Notes: generated by a model from the letters alone, not told the origin. A stretch of 64,000 nucleotides of DNA from Scopulibacillus darangshiensis (GCF_004341035.1 NZ_SLXK01000013.1:1-64000); one strand, 5' to 3'. Numbered from the stretch's first letter, positions 16,816 through 26,048 are shown. Made by a program: numbers and translations.

Positions 16816-17589
16816 TCAGGCCTGAACCCGAAAACGCAGTGATCCGAGTTGATCAAATTGAACAGCTATCCGGTCGCCTTCAGAGACGCTTACTGCATCT
16901 GTCACAGCACCTGTTAAAACAACGCTTCCCGGCTGAATAGATATGCCGTCGCGATTTAACATTTTGACTAGTTCCACTACAGATCTAACAGGATGTCCAA
17001 GTACTGCCGCACCTGCGCCTGTTTGAACGACCTCACCATTTTTCATCATTGAAACACCAACTTCATCCCAAGCTGTAGTGTAAGGTGAAAAGCCTTGGTC
17101 GCCAACGATGAATTTCGAAGAAGAGGCATTATCAGCGATGACATCAACTAATGTAAAGGAGAAATTCTTATAACGGCTGTCAATTACCTCTATGGCCGGA
17201 AGGACACATTCGGTGGCTGCCCAGACATCCCGTGGTGTCACCTCCCCGCCGCCTAACTCTTTCTTTAACACAAAAGCAAGTTCAGGTTCCACACGAGGAT
17301 GGATAAGCCCTTCTAAATGGAGGACAGGTTCTGTCAGTTCCATTGACTGTGTAAGCCGGCCGTAAATTGGCTCTTTTACCCCCATTGAAACTTGTTTGGC
17401 CCTGCTTGTCAGACCCATTTTCCATCCTGTCAGTTGATCGCCCCGATCAATGGCATGCTGTACACAACCTTTCTGAATGGCATAGGCTTCCTCAACACTT
17501 AATGAAGGATAGCTTATGGTGACCTTGTCCATTTCCTTTCCCGATCTTTGGCAGGCATCTATCTCTTCCGCAATCCTTTGTATATCCAA
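16816..17589 (-). CDS. 4-oxalocrotonate decarboxylase (2-oxo-3-hexenedioate decarboxylase, NbaG/DmpH type)
   Basis: Removes CO2 from 4-oxalocrotonate to give 2-oxopent-4-enoate, in complex with the hydratase. 257 residues of the fumarylacetoacetate-hydrolase fold. The family stretch GWKMGLTSRAKQVSMG (near 54-69), VEPELAFVL (metal-binding Glu residues) and GAGAAVLGHP are present. It resembles the hydratase encoded at 19559, but KMGLTSRAKQVSMGVKEPIYG marks the decarboxylase branch and PDYGHLLHG marks the hydratase branch. The start is TTG 17589 with AAAGGGG upstream. Confidence 0.88.
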   Translation of the reverse strand: MDIQRIAEEIDACQRSGKEMDKVTISYPSLSVEEAYAIQKGCVQHAIDRGDQLTGWKMGLTSRAKQVSMGVKEPIYGRLTQSMELTEPVLHLEGLIHPRVEPELAFVLKKELGGGEVTPRDVWAATECVLPAIEVIDSRYKNFSFTLVDVIADNASSSKFIVGDQGFSPYTTAWDEVGVSMMKNGEVVQTGAGAAVLGHPVRSVVELVKMLNRDGISIQPGSVVLTGAVTDAVSVSEGDRIAVQFDQLGSLRFRVQA

Positions 17590-17603
17590 TGTTATACCCC
17601 TTT

Positions 17604-18623
17604 CTACATGACGGCTGTATTTTTTTTCACAATCTCTGCTGCAACATCTACAATCATATCTTCTTGTCCGCCTACAACTCTTCGTTTTCCAAGTTCTATT
17701 AAAATATCACGTGAATCGACTCCGAATTGTTTTGCTGCCTTCTGTGCATGAAGCAAAAAGCTGGAATAAACGCCCGCATAACCTAAGACAAGACTGTCTT
17801 TTGTTATTTCCTGAGGTTTCTGCAGAATTTGTGCGGCAATGTCTTCTGATAAATCCATCATTTTATACAAATCGATACCAGTCTTAATGCCTAAACGATC
17901 TAGCACCGAGACCAGGACTTCCGTTTGAGTATTACCTGCACCCGCGCCCAGGCAGCGAACACTGCCATCGATACGGGTTGCACCTTCTTCAATAGCCGCC
18001 AGGGTGTTTGCCATTGCCAGCGAAAGATTATTATGACCATGGAACCCAATATTAATTTGAAGATTTTCCCGCAGTGCCCGAATCCGTGCCTTTACTTCGT
18101 GAGGTAATAAGGCTCCTGCGGAATCAACGACATAAACCGTATCAGCCCCGTAGCTTTCCATTAATTTTGCTTGTTCAACCAACTTCTTAACAGGTGCCAT
18201 ATGCGCCATCATTAAAAATCCTACGGTTTCCATTCCCAAATCTTTAGCCATGGCAATGTGCTGACTGGACACGTCAGCTTCGGTAACATGTGTGGCAACA
18301 CGGGCCATCTCAGCCCCAATGTTCGCCGCTTGTTTTAGCTCCTGAACAGTGCCAATTCCCGGTAACAGCAGCACAGCGATTTTGGCATTGTTACATACGG
18401 ATGCTGCGGCTTCAATTAAAGCCATTTCATCCGTCTTGGAAAGGCCATATTGAAGTGAAGATCCAGCTAAGCCATCGCCGTGAGCCACTTCAATATAAGG
18501 GACATTGGCATCATCCAATGCTTTAGATAGTTGCACCACTTGATCAACAGTAAACTGATGACCGATGGCATGGCTCCCGTCCCTTAAAGCCACTTCAGTA
18601 ATGATTACGTCCTGTTCCGCCAT
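17604..18623 (-). CDS. 4-hydroxy-2-oxovalerate aldolase (NbaI/DmpG type)
   Basis: Cleaves 4-hydroxy-2-oxovalerate into pyruvate and acetaldehyde. 339 residues, a metal-dependent TIM barrel of the DRE family. ALRDGSHAIGHQ (near 12-23) supplies the catalytic Arg-Asp and base His, and GFHGHNN near residue 195 supplies the Mn ligands; a C-terminal helical communication domain follows. In this family the aldolase forms a complex with the acylating acetaldehyde dehydrogenase and channels acetaldehyde; that gene lies 17 bases upstream. Confidence 0.94.
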   Translation of the reverse strand: MAEQDVIITEVALRDGSHAIGHQFTVDQVVQLSKALDDANVPYIEVAHGDGLAGSSLQYGLSKTDEMALIEAAASVCNNAKIAVLLLPGIGTVQELKQAANIGAEMARVATHVTEADVSSQHIAMAKDLGMETVGFLMMAHMAPVKKLVEQAKLMESYGADTVYVVDSAGALLPHEVKARIRALRENLQINIGFHGHNNLSLAMANTLAAIEEGATRIDGSVRCLGAGAGNTQTEVLVSVLDRLGIKTGIDLYKMMDLSEDIAAQILQKPQEITKDSLVLGYAGVYSSFLLHAQKAAKQFGVDSRDILIELGKRRVVGGQEDMIVDVAAEIVKKNTAVM

Positions 18624-18640
18624 GTTAATCCCCTCCCCGT

Positions 18641-19522
18641 TTAAACCTTTTGCTTTAACTGATGTTTGGCCATTTCTTCAGCAACCTTCACAGCCGAAGA
18701 AGTCATGATATCCAGGTTGCCTGAGTATTTAGGAAGATAATCTCCCGCACCCTCGACCTCAAGGAAGACTGTCACTTTATTTCCATCAATAATAGGCTCT
18801 GTGCGCATTCGGTAACCAGGTACATACTGTTGCACCGCCGCCACCATGTCCTGAATGGATTGTTTGACAGCCTTTTCATCCATAGCCGCCCCTTCTACAA
18901 GACAATACACAGTGTCCCTCATCAGTATCGGCGGTTCTGCCGGGTTAAGTATAATAATCGCCTTGCCTTTTTTGGCTCCGCCAATCTCTTCTATCCCTCG
19001 TGATGTTGTTTCGGTAAATTCATCGATATTTGCTCGGGTTCCAGGACCCGCACTTTTACTTGAGATCGTAGCGACAATTTCCGCATATTCTACCGTACAT
19101 ATGTTACTAACAGCTTTAACAACCGGAATGGTTGCCTGTCCGCCGCAAGTAATCATATTGATATTTTTTTCATCCATATGCTCACCCAAATTGACCGGGG
19201 GAACAACAAATGGTCCAATGGCGGCTGGTGTTAAATCAAGAACCTTTTTCCCAACGTCTCTTAAAACCTTTGAATGATAAGCATGCGCTTTGGCCGAAGT
19301 GGCATCGAAAAGGATATCCGCAAGTTCCGGCTGCTCCATAAAGCCTTCAATCCCGTTATCAAAAGTTTTATAACCCAATTCCTTTGCACGTTTTAGACCG
19401 TCAGATTCTGGATCAATGCCAATCATAGCCGTTAACTCCAGAACATCGGTCTGCTGCAGCTTTAACATCAAGTCTGTGCCAATGTTTCCGGAACCGATGA
19501 TCCCAACCTTCATTTTTGTCAC
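18641..19522 (-). CDS. Acetaldehyde dehydrogenase, acylating (NbaJ/DmpF type)
   Basis: Oxidises acetaldehyde to acetyl-CoA with NAD+ and CoA. 293 residues, with Rossmann motif [13 protein letters not shown] at the N-terminus and the nucleophilic Cys in [11 protein letters not shown] near residue 130. GTG 19522 has AAAGG ten bases upstream; an ATG three codons later is an alternative. It lies between the hydratase and aldolase genes, matching the physical complex with the aldolase. Confidence 0.94.
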   Translation of the reverse strand: MTKMKVGIIGSGNIGTDLMLKLQQTDVLELTAMIGIDPESDGLKRAKELGYKTFDNGIEGFMEQPELADILFDATSAKAHAYHSKVLRDVGKKVLDLTPAAIGPFVVPPVNLGEHMDEKNINMITCGGQATIPVVKAVSNICTVEYAEIVATISSKSAGPGTRANIDEFTETTSRGIEEIGGAKKGKAIIILNPAEPPILMRDTVYCLVEGAAMDEKAVKQSIQDMVAAVQQYVPGYRMRTEPIIDGNKVTVFLEVEGAGDYLPKYSGNLDIMTSSAVKVAEEMAKHQLKQKV

Positions 19523-19558
19523 GTATGACCATCCTTTCTCTTGACGAGTACTTCATTA

Positions 19559-20338
19559 TCACGTAAAGCGGACACTTACATCACCCAAATGAGCGATTTT
19601 AGTCCGGAATATATCGCCTGGCTCCGCCACAACAGCGGCCGATAAGGCACCGGATAGAATCACTTCTCCCGCTCTTAAGCTGACATCAAATTCAGCCATC
19701 TTATTGGCAAGCCAAGCGACGCAACTTGCCGGATGCCCTAAGGCAGCGGCCCCGGTTCCAGTGTTCATGATCTTATCGTTTTTATAAAGGATCATGCCCA
19801 CCCCAGCAAGATCAACTTGATCAACCTGTACGGGTCTTTCTCCAAGGACAAAAAAACTGCTGGATGCATTGTCAGCAACAGTGTCAGGTAATTTAATCTT
19901 CCAATTATCAACACGGCTATCAACAATTTCTAAGGCAGGCAGAACAAAATCCGTTGCCTGCAAGACATCAAGCATTGTGACATTCGGCCCCTGAAGGTCT
20001 TCTTTTAAAACAAAGGCGATTTCACCTTCTACTTTTGGCTGCATGACGTCATTGAACAGAATCACTCCGCCGTTTTCTACCTTCATGCCATGAAGCAAAT
20101 GTCCGTAGTCTGGTTCTGCAACCCCTAACAGCTCCTGCATTGGCAATGATGTTAACCCGATTTTTTTACCTATTACGCGTTGTCCTGCGTCGATTCTCTT
20201 TTGAATATTTATGAGTTGAATCTGATAAGCTTCCCTAGCACTTAGATCAGGATATTGATCTGTTAAAGGCTGAATGCCCTTTTTGCTTTCCTCAGCATGT
20301 AAGAGAAAATCAGCTAGTTCCTTTACTCTTTCTGCCAA
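19559..20338 (-). CDS. 2-oxopent-4-enoate hydratase (NbaH/DmpE type)
   Basis: Adds water to 2-oxopent-4-enoate to give 4-hydroxy-2-oxovalerate. 259 residues of the fumarylacetoacetate-hydrolase fold. Family motifs are GKKIGLTSLPMQELLGVAEP, PDYGHLL and VEGEIAFVL, the last with the metal-binding Glu residues. TTG 20338 is the start, with GAGGGG upstream. Encoded between the semialdehyde dehydrogenase and the acetaldehyde dehydrogenase. Confidence 0.9.
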   Translation of the reverse strand: MAERVKELADFLLHAEESKKGIQPLTDQYPDLSAREAYQIQLINIQKRIDAGQRVIGKKIGLTSLPMQELLGVAEPDYGHLLHGMKVENGGVILFNDVMQPKVEGEIAFVLKEDLQGPNVTMLDVLQATDFVLPALEIVDSRVDNWKIKLPDTVADNASSSFFVLGERPVQVDQVDLAGVGMILYKNDKIMNTGTGAAALGHPASCVAWLANKMAEFDVSLRAGEVILSGALSAAVVAEPGDIFRTKIAHLGDVSVRFT

Positions 20339-20366
20339 TGTCTTTCACCCCTCATTCACTAATCAA

Positions 20367-21836
20367 TTAAAGCTTCATCGTGACTGTCTTTGCTTCCGTA
20401 TAAAATTCAAAGCTGTGGCGGCCGCCTTCACGGCCGATGCCGCTTGCTTTTGCACCGCCAAACGGTGTTCTTAAATCACGAATGTACCAGCAGTTAATCC
20501 AAAGCAGCCCTGCATTCACTTCTGAAGAAACCCGTTGGCCGCGTCTTAAGTCGTTTGTCCAAACCACACCTGCCAGGCCATAGATGGAATCGTTCGCGAT
20601 GCGAATGGCATCTTCTTCTGTTTTAAATGGAATGACTACAGGAACAGGACCAAAGATCTCTTCCTGTGCAACACGCATCTTATTATCAACATCGTAAAGA
20701 ACGGTTGGCTCGTAAAAGTTTCCATTCTTAAGCCCGGCCACTCTCTTTCCGCCATAAGCAAGCTTCGCCCCTTCTGAAAGCCCAATTTGCACATATTGAT
20801 CAACGGTTTCTAAATGACTTTTCGATACAAGTGCTCCCATGTCTGTATTCTCATTAGTTGGTTCGCCCACTTGGATGTTTCTTACCGCCTCCGTGAACTT
20901 ATCCAAAAATTGATCATAAATGCTTTCTTGGACGAGCAGCCGTGAACCCGCCAGGCAGATTTCACCTTGATTACGGTAAATCGCGTCAATCGACCCTTTT
21001 ACCGCTTCATCTAAATCAGCATCTTCAAAAACGATGTTGGCTGACTTGCCGCCTAATTCCAATGAAACAGGGATTAAGTTTTCTGAGGCATTTTTCATCA
21101 CCGTTTTTCCGGTATTGCTTTCTCCAACAAATGATATGCGGCGTACGTGCTTATGGTTGGTCATTGCAGTTCCGACTGTGCTGCCTGGTCCTGTAATGAT
21201 GTTTAGCACCCCCGGCGGCAACCCTGCTTTATTGGCTATCTCCCCAAGCATGACCGCACTTAGCGGCGTATAAGACGCCGGTTTTATGACGACCGTATTT
21301 CCGGAAGCCAAAGCCGCAGAAGCTTTCCATGTCAGCTGCATGAATGGCAAATTCCATGGGATGATTAGACTTGTGACGCCAGCCGGAGCATATTTGGCAT
21401 ATGACATGATATTGTGTTTGTCATAATGTTCATGAACCATGTATTTGGCCATTTCCGCAAAGAAACGGAAATTTTGGGCAGCACGCGGGATGTCAAAGCC
21501 GCGGCTTTCTTTAACTGGCTTGCCAACGTCAAGGGTTTCCAAAAAGCCGAGCTCATCCACTCGATCCATGATTAGGTCAGACATTTTGCAAAGAACGGCC
21601 GACCTTTGCTCAATTGGCATTCTGCTCCAAATTCCACTTTCGAATGTCCGCTGGGCCGACTCGATCGCGCGTTTTGCATCCGCCTCATTCCCCTTAGCGA
21701 CCGAAGCAAGCTTTAAATTTGTAGCAGGATTAAGAGTATCGAAGGTTTGCCCTGACAGGGACTCAACATACTCTCCATCGATGAAAAGTTTTGCGTCTTT
21801 GACTTTTGATTGTTCGGCTATTGTTTCTCTGCTCAT
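20367..21836 (-). CDS. 2-aminomuconate 6-semialdehyde dehydrogenase (NbaE/AmnC type)
   Basis: NAD-dependent aldehyde dehydrogenase of 489 residues that oxidises 2-aminomuconate semialdehyde to 2-aminomuconate. Motifs: PWNLPFMQLTWK (cofactor entry), SFVGESNTGK, LELGGKSANIV (catalytic Glu) and GEICLAGSRLLV (catalytic Cys). By motif alone it could be a 2-hydroxymuconic or betaine aldehyde dehydrogenase; the neighbours NbaC, NbaD and NbaF decide the call. GAGGAGG precedes ATG 21836. Confidence 0.88.
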   Translation of the reverse strand: MSRETIAEQSKVKDAKLFIDGEYVESLSGQTFDTLNPATNLKLASVAKGNEADAKRAIESAQRTFESGIWSRMPIEQRSAVLCKMSDLIMDRVDELGFLETLDVGKPVKESRGFDIPRAAQNFRFFAEMAKYMVHEHYDKHNIMSYAKYAPAGVTSLIIPWNLPFMQLTWKASAALASGNTVVIKPASYTPLSAVMLGEIANKAGLPPGVLNIITGPGSTVGTAMTNHKHVRRISFVGESNTGKTVMKNASENLIPVSLELGGKSANIVFEDADLDEAVKGSIDAIYRNQGEICLAGSRLLVQESIYDQFLDKFTEAVRNIQVGEPTNENTDMGALVSKSHLETVDQYVQIGLSEGAKLAYGGKRVAGLKNGNFYEPTVLYDVDNKMRVAQEEIFGPVPVVIPFKTEEDAIRIANDSIYGLAGVVWTNDLRRGQRVSSEVNAGLLWINCWYIRDLRTPFGGAKASGIGREGGRHSFEFYTEAKTVTMKL

Positions 21837-21848
21837 CGTGTACCCTCC

Positions 21849-22310
21849 TCATTCTTCCACTTCGACAATCATCTCTATTTCTATCGCCGTGTTATTCGGT
21901 AATTGGGCCATGCCAACCGCTGAACGGCCATGTTTCCCTTTTTCACCAAATACCTCAACAAGCAAATCTGAAGCCCCATTTATGACCTTCGGCTGATCCG
22001 TAAAATCCTCCGTACTGTTGACAAAACCTAATATCTTCACGATTCTTTTAATCTTGCTTAATTCCCCTAATTCATCCTTTAAGACATTTAATAGATTGAC
22101 CATGGATTGATGGCTGGCTTTATAACCTTCCTCAAGCGTCAATTCGCGGCCAACTTTTCCGTGATACTGATCGACCCCTTGACCGGACGTGAAAATGAAA
22201 TGACCAACGCGGACATGACTCACGTAGTTTCCAACCGCCGGCCGAACATGTGATAATTCAATTCCCAGACTTTGCAGTTTCTCTTCTGGAGTCATGATTT
22301 TTTTTGCCAT
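21849..22310 (-). CDS. RidA-family 2-aminomuconate deaminase (NbaF type)
   Basis: Releases ammonia from 2-aminomuconate to form 4-oxalocrotonate. About 153 residues of the YjgF/YER057c/RidA fold, with VGHFIFTSGQG, YKASHQSMVNLLNVLKDELGEL and HGRSAVGMAQLP. The start is uncertain: ATG 22310 (MAKKIMTPEEK) overlaps the decarboxylase gene by 53 bases; ATG 22295 is an alternative. The deaminase call comes from context, since RidA proteins also remove reactive enamines. Confidence 0.85.
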   Translation of the reverse strand: MAKKIMTPEEKLQSLGIELSHVRPAVGNYVSHVRVGHFIFTSGQGVDQYHGKVGRELTLEEGYKASHQSMVNLLNVLKDELGELSKIKRIVKILGFVNSTEDFTDQPKVINGASDLLVEVFGEKGKHGRSAVGMAQLPNNTAIEIEMIVEVEE

Positions 22311-23319
22311 CCTTTCGTCGTTTCTCCGTGACATTTAAAAACCTCATAGCATTTTCTCCTAAAATGAAACCCTTTTGTTCATCGGTAAGTTCAGACATGC
22401 TATCAATCACTTTGCCCGGCGGTATTTCCCTTAATAGGAAGGGATAATCGGAACCGAGCATAATGCGGTCATGGCCAAAGCGGTCGATTAAATATTTTAT
22501 ATTCAAAGGGTCATAGTTTAAGGAATCAAAATAAAAGTTTCTGGCATAATGACTTGGCGGATGTGTCGTCAGTCTTAAATGTGGCCATACTTCCCAGCCC
22601 TTATCCAATCGCGGCAGGATGTATGGAAACGATCCGCCGCCATGGGCAAAGCTCACCTTTAGTTTGGGGAACCTCTCCATGATGCCGCTCCAGATCAAGC
22701 TGGCGGCTGCCAGTGCCGTTTCACTTGGCATGCCGACTGTATACATAAAATTATGGCGCGGTGTGCGGTCCTTTGCCATCGTTTCCCAAGGATGAATAAA
22801 TAAAGGAACATCCCATTTTTCCGCCATCTCAAAGAACTCAATCAATTCTGGTGAATCTAAATTGTCTCCGTTGACATTCGTGCCGATTTCAATGCCATAT
22901 AAATTCAGTTCATGGACGCAGCGATCCATTTCTTTAATTGCCGTTTGGCAATCTTGCAAAGGTACGGTCCCCAAGCCGATAAACCGGTTTGGATTCTTCC
23001 GCACTGTATCTGAAATAAAATCATTTTGAATACGAGACATGGCAAGTGCTGCGTCACTTGGTGCCCAATAAGAAAAGGTAACAGGGATCGGGGAAAGGAC
23101 TTGAATATCGATGCCTTCCCGATCCATATCATAGATTCTTTTTTCCGGGCTCCAAACTTGATCAGTGACTTCGCGGAAGACCTTCCCGCCTACCATAATG
23201 TTCGCTCCGCATGCGCATGTGCGATGCATTATAGGCCATTGGTCTTGACCGTATTTTTTGGCGAAATCGGGTAAATCCTCGGGAATGATATGGGTGTGGA
23301 AATCGACCCTCATACCCAT
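22258..23319 (-). CDS. 2-amino-3-carboxymuconate 6-semialdehyde decarboxylase (ACMSD, NbaD)
   Basis: Non-oxidative, metal-dependent decarboxylase of the amidohydrolase superfamily. It turns the ring-cleavage product ACMS into 2-aminomuconate semialdehyde before ACMS can cyclise to quinolinate. Near the N-terminus DFHTHIIP gives the HxH zinc ligands; WETMAKD, SFAHGGGSFPY and LGSDYPF supply the remaining His/Asp residues. 353 residues, slightly longer than usual because of a basic C-terminal tail that overlaps the deaminase gene. It starts at ATG 23319, overlapping the end of the dioxygenase gene. Confidence 0.92.
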   Translation of the reverse strand: MGMRVDFHTHIIPEDLPDFAKKYGQDQWPIMHRTCACGANIMVGGKVFREVTDQVWSPEKRIYDMDREGIDIQVLSPIPVTFSYWAPSDAALAMSRIQNDFISDTVRKNPNRFIGLGTVPLQDCQTAIKEMDRCVHELNLYGIEIGTNVNGDNLDSPELIEFFEMAEKWDVPLFIHPWETMAKDRTPRHNFMYTVGMPSETALAAASLIWSGIMERFPKLKVSFAHGGGSFPYILPRLDKGWEVWPHLRLTTHPPSHYARNFYFDSLNYDPLNIKYLIDRFGHDRIMLGSDYPFLLREIPPGKVIDSMSELTDEQKGFILGENAMRFLNVTEKRRKDGKKNHDSRRETAKSGN

Positions 23320-23864
23320 TCCTCCGGTTCTTCAGGCATTTGCTGTCCACACTTGTTACAGGTCCGGAGTGCTTCATCATTATTAAATTGTTCGATGGTT
23401 TCCTTTAACTGCGTTTCAATATTCGTTAATTCCATCGTTTTGCGAAACATTTCATGATTGCATTTATTACAGTACCAGACGATGCTTTCAACAACACCTT
23501 CGTTCCTTTTTATTTCGGTGACAATGCCATAAGAACCTGCTGTTCTGTGGGGAGAATGAGGAACATTTGCCGGCAGCATGAACATATCCCCTTCACCAAC
23601 AGTCACCACTTCACGTTCGCCATTCTCATTAATGCACTCCACATAACAGTTGCCCTTCACCTGATAGAAAAATTCGTCTGTTGGATTGACATGAAAGTCG
23701 CACCGTTTATTCGGTCCGCCAACGAGCATGACAATAAATTGCGAATCCTCCCAAAGCACCTTATTATTGACTGGCGGCTTTAATAAATCCTTGTTTTCTT
23801 CAATCGTTTTTACCAAGTTAAGGGCTCTAGATTTCAATTGAATTGCTCCAGGCTTTAAAACCAT
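23310..23864 (-). CDS. nbaC: 3-hydroxyanthranilate 3,4-dioxygenase (NbaC)
   Basis: Extradiol ring-cleaving cupin that opens 3-hydroxyanthranilate to ACMS. Iron ligands are expected in CDFHVNPTDEFFYQ (His and Glu, near 52-65) and PANVPHSPHR (His). The C-terminus has two Cys pairs, CNKCNHE and CNKCGQQ, that form the rubredoxin-like iron site seen in bacterial enzymes. 184 residues from ATG 23864, which has GAGGAGG six bases upstream; the ATG at 23870 touches the ribosome binding site. A cre box lies 30 bases upstream. Confidence 0.94.
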   Translation of the reverse strand: MVLKPGAIQLKSRALNLVKTIEENKDLLKPPVNNKVLWEDSQFIVMLVGGPNKRCDFHVNPTDEFFYQVKGNCYVECINENGEREVVTVGEGDMFMLPANVPHSPHRTAGSYGIVTEIKRNEGVVESIVWYCNKCNHEMFRKTMELTNIETQLKETIEQFNNDEALRTCNKCGQQMPEEPEEWV

Positions 23865-23893
23865 CTTCATCCTCCTCGTAAGGTAATTTATTG

Positions 23894-23907
23894 TTAAAGC
23901 GCTTACA
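23894..23907 (-). promoter_or_regulatory. Candidate CcpA cre box inside the anthranilate operon
   Basis: On the minus strand the bases read TGTAAGCGCTTTAA, matching 13 of 14 positions of the cre consensus TGWAANCGNTNWCA. It lies between the monooxygenase stop and nbaC start. There it could act as a roadblock that lowers the ring-cleavage genes when a preferred sugar is present. Confidence 0.65.
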
Positions 23908-23927
23908 ATTCCATATCTCTTAAGACA

Positions 23928-25418
23928 TTAACTTTGCGTTAACTCTTCAACGGGAGATTGCTCAGCCTTCATTGCCCCGCTTAAAGCACCTTCTACTAAG
24001 GCAAAGTCATGGCCTTTTTTGAACTTGCTATAAAACATCCCAAGTTTTCGAACAGGATCCCCTGAATAATACCTCTCGTACTGTACTAATCTTTGCCCAA
24101 ATGCTTCACCGCATAAATCCCACGCTAATTTGAATAAACGGATACGATCATATGATGTGACACCGGTCCTCCCGCCATAGTAGCGTTCCATATCATCGCG
24201 TAATTCAGCAGATTCAAAGTCCTTACCAGACGGCATCATAAGCAATCCGCCGGCACCAATGGTCTGCATAATTTCAATAGCGCGCGGATACATCTTAGGC
24301 AGCATCCCTCTGATCGTCTCAAGCGGAACGCCTGCCGGGACAACTTCGCCGTGCGGTGTTGTCTCATATTCATATTCTGCCACATGCAATAACGCCTTTA
24401 TGATCTCAACTGACTGTACTAGCTCTCCTAATTGGGTTTGTACGTTAAGATAGCCATCAACACCGATAGCATCAGCCAGTTTCGCGGCAATTTCCATAGC
24501 AAATGATAGTTTTGTCAGACCCCTGACCCCATTTTGATGGGTCGACTGGCTTAATCCTGTTTGCGAATAAAGCTGGTTTGCTGCTTCTACGTTACTGTGC
24601 ATAAAGACGCGCTCCCAAGGAACAAGAACATCATGAAATACCAATAGGGCATCCATTTCTTCGAATCTTGATGCCAAAGGGTGATCAAACAATGGCCGTT
24701 TGCCGTCTTGCATCGGTTCCCGGCATATAATACGAAGTCCAGGAGTGTCAATTGGGATAGCAAAAGCCAAGGCATGTTTTTCATCACCGGGCTTAAACCC
24801 TGGAAATGAATAGACGATCACCTCATCTGTTATAGGCGCAAGTGTTGCCAGCATTTTTGCTCCGCTAACAATGATTCCCTCAGGGGTTTCTTCAACAAGA
24901 CCCAAATGAGTAAATGTCTCTTTTTGTTCAGAAGATGCCTTGCTTCTATCATTTTGCGGGTTAACAATCGCATGTGTCAGGAACACATCGTTATCCCGAA
25001 TATGTCTATAATAATTTTGGATGTTTTTCGCCCAATCCGAATTGTATTTTTCAAAGAATGCTGCATTGCTGGCCATTGAGCTTACAGTTACGTTAAGAAA
25101 ATCCGGTGTTCTTCCCATTAATCCGAAGTTTTCTTTCGACCAGGTTTCAAACAACGCTCTGCGGGCTCTTAGGTCTTCGAAAGTTTTCGGAATTAAAAAG
25201 GCATTTGAGACCCGTTCACCGGTTTCCTCACAAATGTGTGTGATGCTGTCTCTATGATCAGGGTCGTGCTGCATATCATACAATTTTGCGATTTCCTTTA
25301 TCGGCTGTTGAAACACGGGTTCACTAACCACATCTGTCAGTCGCTTACCTGCCATCCAAACCTCCGGCTGCCGTGATTTCAATCCAGCGATATATTGAGC
25401 CCCAGTCCTAATTCCCAA
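23928..25418 (-). CDS. FADH2-dependent monooxygenase of the HpaB family, probable anthranilate 3-hydroxylase
   Basis: 496 residues of the 4-hydroxyphenylacetate 3-monooxygenase large-subunit family, which uses reduced flavin supplied by a separate reductase. Visible: [10 protein letters not shown] at the N-terminus, [11 protein letters not shown] flavin-binding segment, [10 protein letters not shown] and the C-terminal [17 protein letters not shown]. The usual HpaB substrate is 4-hydroxyphenylacetate, but this gene heads a complete 3-hydroxyanthranilate pathway, and Geobacillus thermodenitrificans NG80-2 has a characterised HpaB-like anthranilate 3-hydroxylase in the same gene setting. TTG 25418 is the start, with GGGGGG upstream. 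Confidence 0.85.
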   Translation of the reverse strand: MGIRTGAQYIAGLKSRQPEVWMAGKRLTDVVSEPVFQQPIKEIAKLYDMQHDPDHRDSITHICEETGERVSNAFLIPKTFEDLRARRALFETWSKENFGLMGRTPDFLNVTVSSMASNAAFFEKYNSDWAKNIQNYYRHIRDNDVFLTHAIVNPQNDRSKASSEQKETFTHLGLVEETPEGIIVSGAKMLATLAPITDEVIVYSFPGFKPGDEKHALAFAIPIDTPGLRIICREPMQDGKRPLFDHPLASRFEEMDALLVFHDVLVPWERVFMHSNVEAANQLYSQTGLSQSTHQNGVRGLTKLSFAMEIAAKLADAIGVDGYLNVQTQLGELVQSVEIIKALLHVAEYEYETTPHGEVVPAGVPLETIRGMLPKMYPRAIEIMQTIGAGGLLMMPSGKDFESAELRDDMERYYGGRTGVTSYDRIRLFKLAWDLCGEAFGQRLVQYERYYSGDPVRKLGMFYSKFKKGHDFALVEGALSGAMKAEQSPVEELTQS

Positions 25419-25431
25419 ATCTAATCCCCCC

Positions 25432-25920
25432 TTATGCTTGTTCTTTAACAGCTGTTTCGATTCCTTCGGTCCTCAAAAATTTCCCTTGGAAAAACATGAG
25501 ACCCTCTCCTTGATTGTAGGAAAAGTTTTGAACTTTGCCGACATACAGGACATGATCACCGCCATCGTACTCTTCCCATGGCTCACATTCGATTGTGGCT
25601 AATGCCCCTTTTAACTTAGGCCCAATGGAAGTATTCTCCCAATCAATTGTCAGTCCCGGTTGCTTTCGCCCTGCAAACTGCCATGCCAAAGATTTTTGGC
25701 TTTTTGATAAGATATTGATGACAAACGCTCGTTCCTTCAAAGCATGGTACGCATTTGTTTTACGGTCAATAGAGACGAGCACAAGCGGGGGATCCAAGGA
25801 AACAGAAGTAAATGAATTGACGGTAATGCCGCAGCGCTGTCCATCATCCCCAAAAAAAGTAACGACCGTTACACCAGTTGCAAATTGGCCAAAGCAATTT
25901 CTTAATTCTCGTACATCCAT
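25432..25920 (-). CDS. NAD(P)H:flavin reductase, HpaC type
   Basis: 162 residues of the flavin-reductase-like split-barrel family. It supplies free reduced flavin to the monooxygenase encoded 13 bases downstream. [30 protein letters not shown] and the D-H-V-L-Y-VGKV segment are the family signatures. First gene of the operon; GGAGGTGAC precedes ATG 25920. The FAD-synthesising partner gene found beside the Geobacillus homologue is not in this window. Confidence 0.88.
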   Translation of the reverse strand: MDVRELRNCFGQFATGVTVVTFFGDDGQRCGITVNSFTSVSLDPPLVLVSIDRKTNAYHALKERAFVINILSKSQKSLAWQFAGRKQPGLTIDWENTSIGPKLKGALATIECEPWEEYDGGDHVLYVGKVQNFSYNQGEGLMFFQGKFLRTEGIETAVKEQA

Positions 25921-25957
25921 TCTGTTATGTCACCTCCAAAGTCTGTCTATGATTTAG

Positions 25958-25986
25958 ACTATATAGAATAAGGAAATGCCGTTCAA
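25958..25986 (-). promoter_or_regulatory. Sigma-A promoter of the anthranilate operon
   Basis: On the minus strand, -35 TTGAAC (25986-25981) and -10 TATAGT (25963-25958) are separated by exactly 17 bases. It is 37 bases before the flavin reductase start. Confidence 0.7.
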
Positions 25987-25993
25987 CACGGTT

Positions 25994-26010
25994 ATTTCAC
26001 AATATGAAAT
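25994..26010. promoter_or_regulatory. Dyad next to the -35 box, candidate IclR-family operator
   Basis: ATTTCACAATATGAAAT has 6-base complementary arms and ends eight bases upstream of the -35 box. That is the place where IclR-family activators of aromatic operons commonly bind. Binding by the operon's own IclR protein is inferred. Confidence 0.45.
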
Positions 26011-26048
26011 TTTGGCAATTTTCCCGCTGATTTTAAACACAGAAAAAA

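Noticed and set aside
16816-20338. Meta-cleavage pathway for phenol or catechol (dmp/mhp)
   Set aside because: The four lower enzymes fit that too, but there is no catechol 2,3-dioxygenase or hydroxymuconate hydrolase; NbaC, NbaD and NbaF indicate the aminated pathway.
23928-25920. 4-hydroxyphenylacetate hydroxylase system (HpaBC)
   Set aside because: No homoprotocatechuate pathway genes are present; the neighbours are the 3-hydroxyanthranilate route, so anthranilate is the more likely substrate.
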